The position numbers and the translations under genes are program-made. From NCBI GenBank assembly GCA_902581005.1, contig CACHMT010000001.1, positions 62,001-126,000 of the forward strand: a stretch of DNA of 64,000 nt, written 5' to 3'. Below the pieces are notes generated by a model. That model saw only the letters and a program-made list of their open reading frames with translations, made no database searches and was not told where the DNA came from. Below are positions 52,578 to 62,557 of the stretch, piece after piece (within the stretch, counting starts at the first letter, position 1; every line of letters starts with the position of its first letter). This DNA comes from an uncultured Alphaproteobacteria bacterium (GTDB taxonomy: Bacteria > Pseudomonadota > Alphaproteobacteria > Rhodobacterales > Rhodobacteraceae).

Positions 52578-52600
52578 TAAATGTTTCCCCGGCGTTTCCC
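52578..52600 (+). repeat. Candidate integrase arm-type sites, right end
   Basis: TAAATGTTTCCCC (52578-52590) followed by a second GTTTCCC starting 11 bp after the first (52583, 52594), repeating the layout at 40167. Lies between the DUF262 gene and the right att core. Confidence 0.55.
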
Positions 52601-52647
52601 CGGACGCAAACAAGATTTAGTATAATAGCGCTAAGCTCCTGTTAACA

Positions 52648-52694
52648 ATGGTGAGCCCGACAGGGTTCGAACCTGTGACCCACTGATTAAAAGT
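52648..52694. repeat. Right attachment site core
   Basis: Perfect 47-bp copy of 39995-40041, forming the 3' part of the intact tRNA-Lys gene. Since the element lies to its left, the 3' half of the present tRNA was supplied by the element and restores a functional gene. Confidence 0.93.
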
Positions 52695-52724
52695 CAGTTG
52701 CTCTACCAACTGAGCTACGGGCCC
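52649..52724 (-). tRNA. tRNA-Lys (anticodon TTT)
   Basis: Minus-strand 76-nt cloverleaf with CCA encoded. Acceptor GGGCCCG pairs with CGGGCTC, the D arm AGCTCAGTTGGTAGAGC and the T loop GGTTCGAACCC are canonical, and the anticodon stem CTGAC-TTTTAAT-CAG shows TTT. It serves as the attachment site of the integrative element; the gene remains intact. Confidence 0.97.
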
Positions 52725-52732
52725 ACACTTGA

Positions 52733-52761
52733 GTTTTATTATTTACTTACTATTTGGTCAA
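52733..52761 (-). promoter_or_regulatory. Putative promoter of tRNA-Lys
   Basis: On the minus strand TTGACC (52761-52756) is 17 bp from TAAAAC (52738-52733), ending 8 bp before the tRNA 5' end. It lies on the chromosomal side, so integration would not have removed it. The -10 box is weak. Confidence 0.4.
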
Positions 52762-52833
52762 GTCTTCAATTATATTAAATGACGTTAAAGCAAAATTAGG
52801 TTACTTATAGGTTAGAACATTACGGGGAAGTGA

Positions 52834-53646
52834 TTGAAACTAAAATTCACCAAAATGCACGGTTGTGGAAATGATTTTGTAATTATTGATAATCGCGATC
52901 AAAAATTGGAACTAAATAATGATGAAATTAAACTGCTCTGTGACCGACATTATGGTATTGGATGTGATCAGCTTGTTGTTATAGATAATAACAATAAAAA
53001 TAATGTCTCCGCTTATGCTCTTTTTTGGAATTCAGATGGCTCTGTTTCTGCTACTTGTGGAAATGCTACAAGGTGTATAGCTACCATCCTATTTGCGGAG
53101 ACCAGAACAGAAACACTTTATATTGAAACTCAAAATGGAATTATAGAGTGTCATAAAAAAAATAATGAATTGATATCGGTTAATATTGGTCAACCAAAGA
53201 TAGCTTGGGATGAAATACCGTTGTCTAAGGAAGTCTCGACTTTAAATCTTCCAATCGAAGGAGAGCCAACTGGAACAAACTTTGGCAACCCTCATTGCAC
53301 TTTTTTTGTTGATGACTTGAATAAAATAGATGTTCAAAGTATAGGTCCGAATGTTGAGAATAATGCTTTGTTTCCTGAAAAAACAAACGTGCAATTTGTA
53401 AAAATCTTAGATAGAACTCATATAAAATTAAAGGTGTGGGAGCGTGGGTCAGGTATCACATTAGCATCTGGATCTTCCTCTTGTGCAGCAGTTGATGCAG
53501 GCATCAGAAGAGACCTACTTGACAATAGAGTTAAGGTAGAACTTGATGGAGGAATCGTCGAGGTGGAGAAAAAAGTAACGGGTGTGTGGTTGACTGGACC
53601 GACCAAGCATGTATTTTCTGGCATCTACAATTTGATTCGGAACTGA
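52834..53646 (+). CDS. dapF: Diaminopimelate epimerase, with Ser in place of the second catalytic Cys
   Basis: Interconverts LL- and meso-diaminopimelate for lysine and peptidoglycan. 270 residues from a TTG with GGGGAAG upstream. KMHGCGNDFV and CGNATR with the first catalytic Cys75 are present. The usual second active-site segment (ERGxGxTxACGTG) reads ERGSGITLASGSSSC, so Ser212 replaces the second catalytic Cys; Cys217 is five residues on. Otherwise full length. Followed by mtaB, an order common in alphaproteobacteria. Confidence 0.92.
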   Translation: MKLKFTKMHGCGNDFVIIDNRDQKLELNNDEIKLLCDRHYGIGCDQLVVIDNNNKNNVSAYALFWNSDGSVSATCGNATRCIATILFAETRTETLYIETQNGIIECHKKNNELISVNIGQPKIAWDEIPLSKEVSTLNLPIEGEPTGTNFGNPHCTFFVDDLNKIDVQSIGPNVENNALFPEKTNVQFVKILDRTHIKLKVWERGSGITLASGSSSCAAVDAGIRRDLLDNRVKVELDGGIVEVEKKVTGVWLTGPTKHVFSGIYNLIRN

Positions 53647-53652
53647 TTAGCA

Positions 53653-54894
53653 ATGAAATTTAAAACTCTTGGATGCCGCCTAAATACTTTTGAGACTGAA
53701 ACAATAAAGTCAATAACAGAAAAGTTAGATTTTAAAAATCTTACTTTCGTTAATACCTGTTCAGTAACAAAGGAAGCCTCCAAGAATAGTAAGAAATATG
53801 TTCGCCAGCTTAAAAAATCCTCCCCGCACAATACCGTTATTGTTTCAGGATGTGATGCGCATATTGAAAAAGAAACCTACATGAAAATGCCTGAAGTTGA
53901 TGTAGTTATTGGAAATAATGTTAAACTCGATGAGGCAATTTGGGGTGAAATTAAAAAAAGTGGGAGATCAGGTTTTTTGGGAGAATCGGTCAGGAGACTT
54001 AAAAAAGAGAAGACAAACACTCTTCCCAATTTCACAAAGAGATCTAGAGCCTATTTGGAAATTCAAAATGGATGCAACCACTCTTGTACTTTTTGTATTA
54101 TTCCTCAAGGCAGAGGTCTTTCAAAATCTGTTCCCATGGACACGATTTTAGAAAAAATACGTAATCTCGTTAATAAAGGATTTAACGAAATCGTTTTAAC
54201 AGGTGTTGACATTACGTGTTGGGGTTCGGATATCGCTGGAAATGATAAGCTTGGCGATTTAGTAAATAATATCTTAAATGAAACACCTAACTTACCTCGC
54301 CTGAGGCTTTCATCTTTAGATGTTAGTGAAATGGATGACAATCTCCTACATGTTTTTAAAACCAATAAACGGATGATGCCACATCTCCACCTTTCTCTGC
54401 AATCAGGTAACAACCTAATACTAAAACGAATGAAAAGAAGGCATTCTAGAGAGCAGGCAATTGATTTATGCAGAAACCTAAAGGCCGCTAGACCTGAGCT
54501 GACATTCGGTGCGGACCTAATTGCAGGCTTTCCTACAGAAAGCGATGCAATGTTTTTAGATACTATTAAACTTGTAGATGAGTGCGATATAAGCTGGCTT
54601 CACATCTTTCCGTACTCTGGACGTCCAAACACCCCTGCGAGTCGGATGCCACAAGTCAATAATCATGAAATATCTAAGCGCTCAAAGGCCCTAAGAGATC
54701 TAGCTCAGAGAAAAAAAGTACAGCATTTTGCAAAACTGAAAGAAAAGAAGCTATCAGTTCTGATGGAGTCTGAATTCAAAGGACGGGCTGAAGATTTTAC
54801 TGAAATTACTACGAGCACCCCTCTCAAAACAGGCGAAATATATACACTAAAAGTACATGACTACAGTGCTGACAGCCTTATTGCAAGAAACTAG
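53653..54894 (+). CDS. mtaB: tRNA (N6-threonylcarbamoyl-A37) methylthiotransferase MtaB
   Basis: Radical SAM enzyme that converts t6A37 to ms2t6A37 in tRNA. 413 residues: N-terminal methylthiotransferase domain with cysteines (GCRLN, NTCSVT, GCDA), the radical SAM CNHSCTFC cluster motif, and a TRAM-like C-terminus. Starts 6 bp after dapF. Its last 4 bp overlap the convergent dehydrogenase gene. Confidence 0.93.
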   Translation: MKFKTLGCRLNTFETETIKSITEKLDFKNLTFVNTCSVTKEASKNSKKYVRQLKKSSPHNTVIVSGCDAHIEKETYMKMPEVDVVIGNNVKLDEAIWGEIKKSGRSGFLGESVRRLKKEKTNTLPNFTKRSRAYLEIQNGCNHSCTFCIIPQGRGLSKSVPMDTILEKIRNLVNKGFNEIVLTGVDITCWGSDIAGNDKLGDLVNNILNETPNLPRLRLSSLDVSEMDDNLLHVFKTNKRMMPHLHLSLQSGNNLILKRMKRRHSREQAIDLCRNLKAARPELTFGADLIAGFPTESDAMFLDTIKLVDECDISWLHIFPYSGRPNTPASRMPQVNNHEISKRSKALRDLAQRKKVQHFAKLKEKKLSVLMESEFKGRAEDFTEITTSTPLKTGEIYTLKVHDYSADSLIARN

Positions 54895-56366
54895 AGCGAT
54901 AGACAGAGATATTTCATCTCCAGATACTCCTCAATCCCATGGTGCGATCCCTCGCGACCAAGTCCAGACTGCTTTACTCCTCCAAAGGGTGCCACTTCTG
55001 TAGAAATTAATCCCGTATTTATACCTACCATACCGTATTCTAAAGCTTCTGCTACTTTCCAAACACGCTTGAGATCTGAGGCATAAAAATACGAGGCCAG
55101 ACCGAATATAGTATTATTAGCTTGTTCTATAACATCGTCTTCATCATTAAATCGGAATAAAGGTGCAACAGGCCCAAAAGTTTCTTCTTCCGCAATTAAC
55201 ATCGACTTATCAACATTAGTTAATACCGTTGGTTCAAAGAACGTGCCGCCAATGCTATGTCTCTTTCCACCGCATTGAGCTGTGGCACCTTTATCTAAGG
55301 CATCCTTAATGTGCTCCTCAACCTTTTTGAGGGCTTCGTTCGTGATCAAAGGACCAAGGGTGCTCGATGTAGCAAAACCGTCCCCTACCACCATCTTTGA
55401 AACGGCCTCTTCGAGCTTCTTGGCAAACATATCATACACTCCATCCTGCACGTAGATTCGATTTGCGCACACGCAAGTTTGACCATTATTTCTAAATTTA
55501 GAAATAATTGCCCCTTCAACCGCTTTATCAATATCTGCATCATCAAATACAATAAATGGTGCGTTACCACCTAACTCCATAGACATCTTTAAAACTTGGT
55601 CTGCTCCTTGTTTTAACAGTTTTTTTCCAACCTCTGTTGATCCAGTAAAAGTTAGTTTTCGAATTTTATCATTTGAGCACAGTTCTTTGCCTATTTCGAC
55701 TGGATCAGAAGTAGTTAGAACAGAGAATACTCCTTTTGGAATTCCTGCTTCTTCTGCAAGATCGCAAAGGGCCAAAGCGGATAATGGAGTGTCTTCTGGA
55801 GCTTTTGCTACAAAACAGCAACCTGCAGCCAGTGCTGGGCCCAATTTTCTAGTAATCATCGCATTAGGAAAATTCCAAGGCGTTATAGCAGCGACGACCC
55901 CCACCGGCTGCTTCAGTACTATTATTCTTTTGTCTTCTTGGTGTCCAGGAATGGTTTCTCCGTATATTCTTTTTCCTTCTTCGGCAAACCACTCAATAAA
56001 ACTTGCACCATAAGTAATTTCTCCCTTAGCTTCTGCCAATGGTTTTCCCATTTCAGCGGTGAGGATTGCAGCTAGATCATTGGCATTTTCTAACATTAGT
56101 TTGCAGAATTTATTTAGAATTATACTTCTCTCTTTCGCAGTCTTTTTACTCCAACTAGGGAAAGCTTCGTACGCAGCATCAATTGCAATTCGAGCATCGT
56201 TAACATCTAAATCGGGAACAGTTACTATTGAATTTCCATTAGAGGGGTTAACCACTTCAAAAGTTTTTCCACTTTTTGCATCTACCCAAGCACCGTTAAT
56301 GTATGCTTTGTTTTTGAGAAGGTTTTTGTTTTTTAGCATAACACTAAGATTTGTTTGATCTAACAT
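54891..56366 (-). CDS. gabD: NAD(P)-dependent succinate-semialdehyde dehydrogenase family
   Basis: 491 residues of the aldehyde dehydrogenase family. Cofactor loop GSTEVGKKLL, catalytic Glu in MELGGNAPF and catalytic Cys in NNGQTCVCANR (about 300) are intact, and the VGINTGLISTEVAPFGG C-terminus is typical of GabD. Oxidises succinate semialdehyde or a close aldehyde. An ATG nine codons in is an alternative start. No GABA aminotransferase gene is nearby. Confidence 0.9.
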   Translation of the reverse strand: MLDQTNLSVMLKNKNLLKNKAYINGAWVDAKSGKTFEVVNPSNGNSIVTVPDLDVNDARIAIDAAYEAFPSWSKKTAKERSIILNKFCKLMLENANDLAAILTAEMGKPLAEAKGEITYGASFIEWFAEEGKRIYGETIPGHQEDKRIIVLKQPVGVVAAITPWNFPNAMITRKLGPALAAGCCFVAKAPEDTPLSALALCDLAEEAGIPKGVFSVLTTSDPVEIGKELCSNDKIRKLTFTGSTEVGKKLLKQGADQVLKMSMELGGNAPFIVFDDADIDKAVEGAIISKFRNNGQTCVCANRIYVQDGVYDMFAKKLEEAVSKMVVGDGFATSSTLGPLITNEALKKVEEHIKDALDKGATAQCGGKRHSIGGTFFEPTVLTNVDKSMLIAEEETFGPVAPLFRFNDEDDVIEQANNTIFGLASYFYASDLKRVWKVAEALEYGMVGINTGLISTEVAPFGGVKQSGLGREGSHHGIEEYLEMKYLCLSL

Positions 56367-56425
56367 ATTTACGATTCCACTTTCAATTTGTTCTTACTGT
56401 CATATAACCACTAAGTTATACAACA

Positions 56426-56884
56426 TTACAAGTCCCTAGTTTGTCTTAGAGCTTCTGATAAAACCATCACACAACTGACCACAACATTTAAAGACCGTCC
56501 TTTGCCTGGCATCTCTATGGTAACAGCGTCATCCACCGATTCGTGAACATATTCAGGAACGCCGGCGCTTTCTCTACCTATCATTAGTCTGTCATTTTTC
56601 TGAAATCTAAAATCTAAATAATTTTTTTTACTTTTCGTTGTCAGAAGAATCACTCTTGAACTCGGGTTTTCCTCTTGTTGCTGTTTCTTAAATGCTTGAT
56701 AATCAATAAAAGTCCTAAAGTCTGCATAGTTAATATAGTCCATCGCGGTCCTCTTCAATTTCTTTTCAGAAAAAGCAAATCCACATGGCTCAATTATGTC
56801 CAATGGCACATCAAGACAGGCAGAAACCCTAAGAAGTGCGCCTAAATTTTGAGGTATATCTGGTTGAAAAATAGAAATTCTCAT
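56426..56884 (-). CDS. trmL: tRNA (cytidine/uridine-34-2'-O)-methyltransferase TrmL
   Basis: SPOUT methyltransferase of about 152 residues: N-terminal MRISIFQPDIPQNLGALLR, MIGRESAGVP and the C-terminal knot GRSLNVVVSCVMVLSEALRQ. Methylates the wobble base of tRNA-Leu. The ATG at 56884 fits family starts better than the one five codons upstream. Adjacent to petABC, as in other alphaproteobacteria. Confidence 0.93.
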   Translation of the reverse strand: MRISIFQPDIPQNLGALLRVSACLDVPLDIIEPCGFAFSEKKLKRTAMDYINYADFRTFIDYQAFKKQQQEENPSSRVILLTTKSKKNYLDFRFQKNDRLMIGRESAGVPEYVHESVDDAVTIEMPGKGRSLNVVVSCVMVLSEALRQTRDL

Positions 56885-57008
56885 ATATACACTGTACATA
56901 AATTTTTAAAATATAGTGCGTCTTAAAGTCCAATAGACAATCTATTGAAAAATATTAAATTACCATATATAAGCTCTAGGGAATACTGGGAAATTGAACG
57001 GAAATTAC

Positions 57009-57569
57009 ATGGAAGACAACAAAGAGAATAAAAAGAGCGATAGGCGTGATTTTCTTTATATTTCAACCGCTGCTGTTGGGGCAATAACGGTTGGAGCAGC
57101 AACATGGCCTCTAATCAACCAAATGAATCCTTCAGCTGATGTAGCGGCCCTGTCATCTATAGAAGTAGATGTAAATGATTTAGAGCCAGGATCACAGTTG
57201 ACAGTAAAATGGTTGGGAAAACCCGTTTTTATCAGAAGGCGTACAGAAGAAGAAATTTCTGCTGCAAGAGAGGTGAACTTGGAAGATTTGCCTGATAAAA
57301 GCGCACAAAACGCTAATCTAAAAGACGGTGATGCATCGGATAAGTTCAGGACACTTGATGAAAACGGCGAGTGGCTAGTGATGATGGGAGTATGTACACA
57401 TCTGGGTTGCGTCCCGCTTGGTGATGCCGGCGATTTTGGGGGATGGTTTTGCCCCTGTCATGGATCTCATTACGACACAGCTGGTAGAATTAGAAGAGGA
57501 CCGGCTCCCACAAATTTACCCATTCCTGTTGCATCGTTGTCCGATGACGGAATATTAAAACTAGGTTAA
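57009..57569 (+). CDS. petA: Ubiquinol-cytochrome c reductase iron-sulfur subunit (Rieske)
   Basis: Rieske subunit of the cytochrome bc1 complex, 186 residues from the ATG at 57009 (a TTG at 56994 is less likely). Near the N-terminus the DRRDFLY motif and the following TM segment act as an uncleaved Tat-type anchor. The cluster-binding pairs are CTHLGC and CPCHGSH. First gene of petABC. Confidence 0.95.
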   Translation: MEDNKENKKSDRRDFLYISTAAVGAITVGAATWPLINQMNPSADVAALSSIEVDVNDLEPGSQLTVKWLGKPVFIRRRTEEEISAAREVNLEDLPDKSAQNANLKDGDASDKFRTLDENGEWLVMMGVCTHLGCVPLGDAGDFGGWFCPCHGSHYDTAGRIRRGPAPTNLPIPVASLSDDGILKLG

Positions 57570-57588
57570 GAAGACAAAGGAAAGAAAA

Positions 57589-58944
57589 ATGGGCGGCATA
57601 CCACACGATAAATATGAACCAAAAAAAGGATTTGAAACTTGGTTGGATAAGAGACTTCCTGTGGGGAGACTTGTTTATGACACCTTAATGATTCCAACTC
57701 CGAAGAATTTGAACTGGATGTGGATATGGGGGATAGTTCTAACTTTTTGTCTTGTCCTTCAAATAATCACCGGTATTATTTTAGTGATGCACTACACGCC
57801 CCATGTGGATCACGCCTTTGACAGTGTTGAGCATATAATGCGTGATGTGAATGGTGGATGGGCCATTAGGTACATTCACGCTAATGGTGCTTCTCTGTTT
57901 TTTATAGCTGTCTACATGCATATCTTCAGGGGTTTATATTATGGTTCTTACAAAGAACCGAGGGAAGTAACTTGGATAATAGGTATGTTGATTTATTTGG
58001 CGATGATGGCAACAGCCTTTATGGGCTATGTGCTTCCTTGGGGTCAAATGTCTTTCTGGGGGGCTACAGTTATTACCGGTTTGTTTGGAGCTATCCCGTT
58101 TGTAGGAGAATCACTTCAGACGTGGCTATTAGGAGGCCCAGCAGTAGATAATGCAACGTTAACTCGATTTTTCAGCTTACATTACTTGCTACCATTCGTT
58201 ATTCTTGGATTAGTTGCTACACACATATGGGCTTTTCATACTACTGGAAATAATAACCCAACCGGCGTAGAGGTTAGGCGGGGATCCAAAGAAGAGGCAG
58301 AGAAAGACACTCTTCCATTTTTTCCTTATTTCGTGATGAAAGACCTTGTTGCACTTGCGATTATTTTGGCGATCTTTGCTGCTATAGTGGGATTTATTCC
58401 AAATTATCTTGGGCACCCTGATAACTATATTGAAGCTGATCCTCTTGTAACACCAGCCCACATTGTTCCGGAATGGTACTTTTTGCCATTCTATGCGATT
58501 CTTCGTGCTTTCACTGCTGATGTGTGGATCGTACAATTCACTTCATTCATATCAGGGGGCATAATCGACGCAAAATTTTTTGGAGTTCTCGCTATGTTTG
58601 GCGCAATTGCAGTAATGGCGCTTGCTCCATGGCTAGACACGTCTTCTGTTCGCTCCGGAAGATATCGACCTCAATTCAAGTGGTGGTTTGCGTTATTAGT
58701 TTTAGATTTTTTTGTTCTGACCTGGGTAGGCGCTAAACCCGCAGAACAACCCTACTCCACAATATCCCTTATAGGATCCAGTTATTGGTTTGCTTACTTT
58801 TTAATTATACTTCCCTTGCTAGGGATCACTGAAACCCCAGATGAGCAACCCAAAACAATAGAGGAAGATTGGAACAAGAAATTGGAGAAAAGTGAAACAA
58901 AGGAAAGTTCACCCAATGGAGGTGTGTATGAACCTGCAGAATAA
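57589..58944 (+). CDS. petB: Cytochrome b of the bc1 complex
   Basis: 451 residues, about eight TM segments with heme-ligand histidines ([28 protein letters not shown] regions) and the [13 protein letters not shown] Qo-site motif. Full length for the alphaproteobacterial form. The ATG is preceded by AAAGGAAAG. Its last 17 bp overlap petC. Confidence 0.96.
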   Translation: MGGIPHDKYEPKKGFETWLDKRLPVGRLVYDTLMIPTPKNLNWMWIWGIVLTFCLVLQIITGIILVMHYTPHVDHAFDSVEHIMRDVNGGWAIRYIHANGASLFFIAVYMHIFRGLYYGSYKEPREVTWIIGMLIYLAMMATAFMGYVLPWGQMSFWGATVITGLFGAIPFVGESLQTWLLGGPAVDNATLTRFFSLHYLLPFVILGLVATHIWAFHTTGNNNPTGVEVRRGSKEEAEKDTLPFFPYFVMKDLVALAIILAIFAAIVGFIPNYLGHPDNYIEADPLVTPAHIVPEWYFLPFYAILRAFTADVWIVQFTSFISGGIIDAKFFGVLAMFGAIAVMALAPWLDTSSVRSGRYRPQFKWWFALLVLDFFVLTWVGAKPAEQPYSTISLIGSSYWFAYFLIILPLLGITETPDEQPKTIEEDWNKKLEKSETKESSPNGGVYEPAE

Positions 58945-59686
58945 GACTTTCATAAAGGGCGTCATTTGTAACTTTGTCCTGGTAACTCAACTAATCTTTG
59001 TAAGTCAGGCCTATTCCGCTGGAACAGTTGGAAAAATAGATAACGTCGATTTTTCATTTGAAGGAGTCTTTGGGACATATGATAAAAAGCAATTACAGCG
59101 TGGACTTCAAGTCTTCACTGAGGTATGCGCAGGGTGTCATGGGCTGACACATGTGGCTTATCGTAATCTTGGTGACAAGGGTGGACCTGAACTACCTCCT
59201 GAGCAAGTCAAAGCGTATGCTGCTCAGTTTGATATTTATGACCCTGACATTGACGATGATAGAAGCGCAGTACCCTCTGATTACTTTAGCGGATCAATGG
59301 TGGAAAACGCTCCAAATTTAAGCCTAATGGCTAAAGCGCGCGTGGGAGGAGCGGAATATATCGTATCACTTTTGAAAAGTTATACCGAAGAAGAGAAAGA
59401 GCAAGCAGGCTCTGTTTTATATGGAAACAAATTGTATCCTGGTGGATGGATTGCTATGTCTCAGCCTCTTTGGGGTGACGACGTAGAATATATGGATGGG
59501 ACTGAAGCTACTCTCCAGCAAGAAGCTGAAGATGTAGCGGCATTTTTAATGTGGGCTGCAGAGCCGAAGCTGAACGTGAGAAAGGAAACGGGCTTTAGGG
59601 CGGTACTACTCCTATTGCTTCTTTCTGTATTATTATATTTTACGAATAAAAAGCTTTGGGCACCACACAAGTACAAAAAAGTTTAA
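58928..59686 (+). CDS. petC: Cytochrome c1 of the bc1 complex
   Basis: 252 residues from an ATG with GGAGG upstream, lying inside the end of petB. Signal peptide ends near AYSA; heme motif CAGCH; likely Met axial ligand in the central region; C-terminal TM anchor (about 225-242). Passes electrons from the Rieske centre to soluble or membrane cytochrome c. Confidence 0.95.
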   Translation: MNLQNKTFIKGVICNFVLVTQLIFVSQAYSAGTVGKIDNVDFSFEGVFGTYDKKQLQRGLQVFTEVCAGCHGLTHVAYRNLGDKGGPELPPEQVKAYAAQFDIYDPDIDDDRSAVPSDYFSGSMVENAPNLSLMAKARVGGAEYIVSLLKSYTEEEKEQAGSVLYGNKLYPGGWIAMSQPLWGDDVEYMDGTEATLQQEAEDVAAFLMWAAEPKLNVRKETGFRAVLLLLLLSVLLYFTNKKLWAPHKYKKV

Positions 59687-59763
59687 TTTAGTAGGCAGCA
59701 AGCTTTTTTCATCTATTATTGATTTATTTACTGACAAAAATCTAAATAGAAAGATTGTTGGAA

Positions 59764-60864
59764 ATGTCGATTAATTCATTTGGCCACTTGTTTAAAGTAA
59801 CTACTTGGGGGGAAAGCCATGGGAGTGCAATTGGAGCAACAATTGATGGGTGCCCGCCCGGCGTAGAACTTAGTGAAGCCGATATACAACCTTGGTTAGA
59901 CAGAAGAAGGCCGGGCCAAAGCAAATATACGACCCAAAGAAAAGAATTAGATAAGGTTAAGATACTCTCAGGAACATTTGAAGGCGTAACCACAGGCACT
60001 CCTATTCAACTATTCATTGAAAATCAAGATCAAAGATCAAAGGACTATAGTGAAATTGCCAATACATTTAGACCAGGTCACGCAGACCTTACATATCACC
60101 TCAAATATGGAATAAGAGACTATAGAGGAGGCGGAAGATCTTCAGCAAGAGAAACAGCATCCAGAGTAGCGGCTGGAGGAATAGCTAGAAAGATACTAGC
60201 AGATATCGCTCCAGACATAGAGATAACAGGCTATCTGATCCGAATTGGAAAATTGGAAATTGATAGAGAAAATTTTTCTGAAACTACAATTCAAGAAAAT
60301 GACTTTTGGTGTCCTGACAAAACTATGGTTCCAAATTGGGAGAAATATATAAAAGAACTTCGTAAAAGTGGTAATTCTGTTGGTGCAATGATTGAAATCA
60401 TTGCTAAGGGCGTACCCGCAGGGCTAGGAGCGCCCTTATACGCAAAGATGGATTCAGATCTAGCAAGTGGTCTGATGTCCATAAATGCTGTGAAAGGTGT
60501 TGAAATAGGCATTGGTATGCAAGCTGCTGAGATCGAAGGAATAGAGAATGCTGATGAAATCTTTTTGGAGGACGATAAAATCTCTTTTACATCCAATAAT
60601 GCGGGAGGTATTTTGGGTGGTATAACTTCGGGTCAGGATATTGTTACAAGATTTGCTGTCAAGCCGACTTCATCAATTTTAAGCGAGAGAAAGTCTATTA
60701 CTAAAGCTGGATCTTCAACCACGGTTTCGACAAGAGGAAGACATGACCCGTGTGTAGGAATAAGAGCAGTGCCAGTAGGAGAAGCTATGGTAGCTTGTAT
60801 TATTTTGGATCATTTTTTACTACATAGGGGCCAAATTGGGCCCAATTCTGGCACCATATTATAG
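59764..60864 (+). CDS. aroC: Chorismate synthase
   Basis: Last step of the shikimate pathway: EPSP to chorismate, with reduced FMN. 366 residues from the ATG at 59764. Signatures [28 protein letters not shown] and [12 protein letters not shown] are intact. The ends overlap no other gene; tlyA is convergent with a 3-bp gap. Confidence 0.96.
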   Translation: MSINSFGHLFKVTTWGESHGSAIGATIDGCPPGVELSEADIQPWLDRRRPGQSKYTTQRKELDKVKILSGTFEGVTTGTPIQLFIENQDQRSKDYSEIANTFRPGHADLTYHLKYGIRDYRGGGRSSARETASRVAAGGIARKILADIAPDIEITGYLIRIGKLEIDRENFSETTIQENDFWCPDKTMVPNWEKYIKELRKSGNSVGAMIEIIAKGVPAGLGAPLYAKMDSDLASGLMSINAVKGVEIGIGMQAAEIEGIENADEIFLEDDKISFTSNNAGGILGGITSGQDIVTRFAVKPTSSILSERKSITKAGSSTTVSTRGRHDPCVGIRAVPVGEAMVACIILDHFLLHRGQIGPNSGTIL

Positions 60865-60867
60865 CAA

Positions 60868-61593
60868 TCAGCACTTTTTTAAATGTACGAAAATTTCCTG
60901 ATTGCCTTTTTTTCCAGTGATATACGCTTTTCTGCACTTTACAAAATATAAACTACTCTTTTCCAAGGATTTAAGGAAATGACCGAGTATTTTCTGAGTA
61001 TCTGTCTCCTTTTTCACTACGCCAATTTTTGAAATATTCTGTTTTCCAACTTCGAATTGAGGTTTATATAATAAAATAATATCCCCCTCTTTTCTTGCAA
61101 CAGATTCTATATCTTTAATAATTTTTGATAATGAAATAAAGGCAACATCTACAACAACTAGGTCAAAGGAATCTTTTAGTCTTGATGAAATGTCTCTTAT
61201 ATCCGTTTGCTCTAATAAAGAAATCCGTGCATCACTTCTTAGACTTGAATGAAGCTGATCTGTTCCAACGTCAACTGATGTAATTTTTTCTGCTCCCTCA
61301 TAAAGCAGAACTTGTGTAAAGCCTCCCGTGGACGAGCCTACATCCAAGGCCGTTTTCCCATCAACCTTCACCTCAAAACTTTTTAGAGCTTCAAACAATT
61401 TTTTTCCTGCTCGACTTACCCACTGATGTTGTTCAACTATAGAAACACTTGATCCTGTTGTTATTTCTTTTGCAGGTTTGTTACATATTTTTCCATTTAG
61501 TAAAACAAATCCTTCCTTTATCAGCTCCTGGGCCCTATTTCTTGACCCTGCCAGACCCAATTCCATAATATGTTGATCTAATCTTATTTTCAT
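60868..61593 (-). CDS. tlyA: TlyA-family rRNA 2'-O-methyltransferase
   Basis: 241 residues: N-terminal S4 RNA-binding domain (LDQHIMELGLAGSRNRAQELIKEG) and an FtsJ-type methyltransferase with the SAM loop ALDVGSSTGGFTQ and the VVDVAFISL motif IV. In mycobacteria TlyA methylates 16S and 23S rRNA; here the target is inferred. Originally annotated as hemolysin in some genomes. Minus strand, between aroC and hemF. Confidence 0.88.
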   Translation of the reverse strand: MKIRLDQHIMELGLAGSRNRAQELIKEGFVLLNGKICNKPAKEITTGSSVSIVEQHQWVSRAGKKLFEALKSFEVKVDGKTALDVGSSTGGFTQVLLYEGAEKITSVDVGTDQLHSSLRSDARISLLEQTDIRDISSRLKDSFDLVVVDVAFISLSKIIKDIESVARKEGDIILLYKPQFEVGKQNISKIGVVKKETDTQKILGHFLKSLEKSSLYFVKCRKAYITGKKGNQEIFVHLKKC

Positions 61594-61663
61594 TTATCTA
61601 AAAGTACTTCGTATGCTATCTTATTAATAGCATTGTCTTTTAAAGATTAAAAAATTTGGGAAT

Positions 61664-62557
61664 ATGATGATAGGTCAGCAACAAAAAGATCAGGCAGAAA
61701 ATTGGTTCAAAAATTTAAGAGATAAAATTTGCAAAGAGTTTGAAATATTAGAAGAAGATCACTTAAAATTGTCTCCCAAGAGTGATGTGGCAGCAAAAAA
61801 ATTTGAGAGAAAGAGTACAATAAGAGAAACAGACGACAAAGAAGATGGCGGTGGGGGCGTCATGGCAACGCTTAAGGGTGGTAGAATATTTGAGAAAGTA
61901 GGCGTAAATGTTTCTGCAGTATATGGAAACCTTGCACCAGAAGCACAAAAGAGTATAACAGCTAGAAAAGCTATCCCCGAGCTCAAAGATGACCCCAGAT
62001 TTTGGGCCTCAGGAATCAGCCTCGTAGCGCATATGCGAAATCCTCATACACCTGCCATACACCTTAATACAAGAATGTTTTGGACACCTCATGCGTGGTG
62101 GTTTGGAGGAGGTACCGACTTGAATCCTTCAATCGAAAATGACGATGACACAAATTTCTTTCATCAAACTCTGAAAAAGAAATGTGATAAGCATAATCAA
62201 AGTTACTACAAAAAATTTAAGGAATGGGCTGATGAATATTTTTTCATACCACATAGAAAAGTTGCAAGAGGAGTAGGCGGAATATTTTTTGATGATCTCT
62301 GCACTGGTGCCTGGGAAAAGGATTTTTCTTTCACTAGAGATGTTGGAGAAGCATTTCTTGAAGCTTATATACCAATAGTAAAAAAACACTATTTGAAAGA
62401 CTGGACACCACAGGATAAGAAAATTCAAGAACAAAAGAGGGGCCTTTACGCTGAATTTAACTTAGTTTACGACAGAGGCACAAAGTTTGGCTTACAGACA
62501 GGACACAATATAGATGCGGTATTAATGAGCTTACCTCCGACAGCAGAGTGGGTTTAG
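61664..62557 (+). CDS. hemF: Aerobic coproporphyrinogen III oxidase HemF
   Basis: 297 residues (an ATG one codon later is equivalent). Characteristic NPHTPAIHLNTRMF, TPHAWWFGGGTDLNP, HRKVARGVGGIFFDDL and YAEFNLVYDRGTKFGL segments are complete. Makes protoporphyrinogen IX with oxygen; consistent with an aerobic lifestyle. A GGGAATATG region precedes it. Last 4 bp overlap the convergent CCA-adding gene. Confidence 0.96.
   Translation: MMIGQQQKDQAENWFKNLRDKICKEFEILEEDHLKLSPKSDVAAKKFERKSTIRETDDKEDGGGGVMATLKGGRIFEKVGVNVSAVYGNLAPEAQKSITARKAIPELKDDPRFWASGISLVAHMRNPHTPAIHLNTRMFWTPHAWWFGGGTDLNPSIENDDDTNFFHQTLKKKCDKHNQSYYKKFKEWADEYFFIPHRKVARGVGGIFFDDLCTGAWEKDFSFTRDVGEAFLEAYIPIVKKHYLKDWTPQDKKIQEQKRGLYAEFNLVYDRGTKFGLQTGHNIDAVLMSLPPTAEWV

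Larger units (their letters stand above)
39995..52694. mobile_element. Integrative element in tRNA-Lys(TTT), with restriction and other defence-type cargo
   Basis: A 12.65-kb segment between two perfect 47-bp repeats, with a tyrosine integrase next to the left end and the intact tRNA at the right end. The plus strand carries integrase, unknown protein, AlpA-like protein, RepA-like ATPase, small gene, hsdM, hsdS, hsdR, half-hsdS and a DUF262 fusion; three further unknown or nuclease genes are on the minus strand. No conjugation, relaxase or phage structural genes are visible, so it would need a helper to move between cells. Confidence 0.92.
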
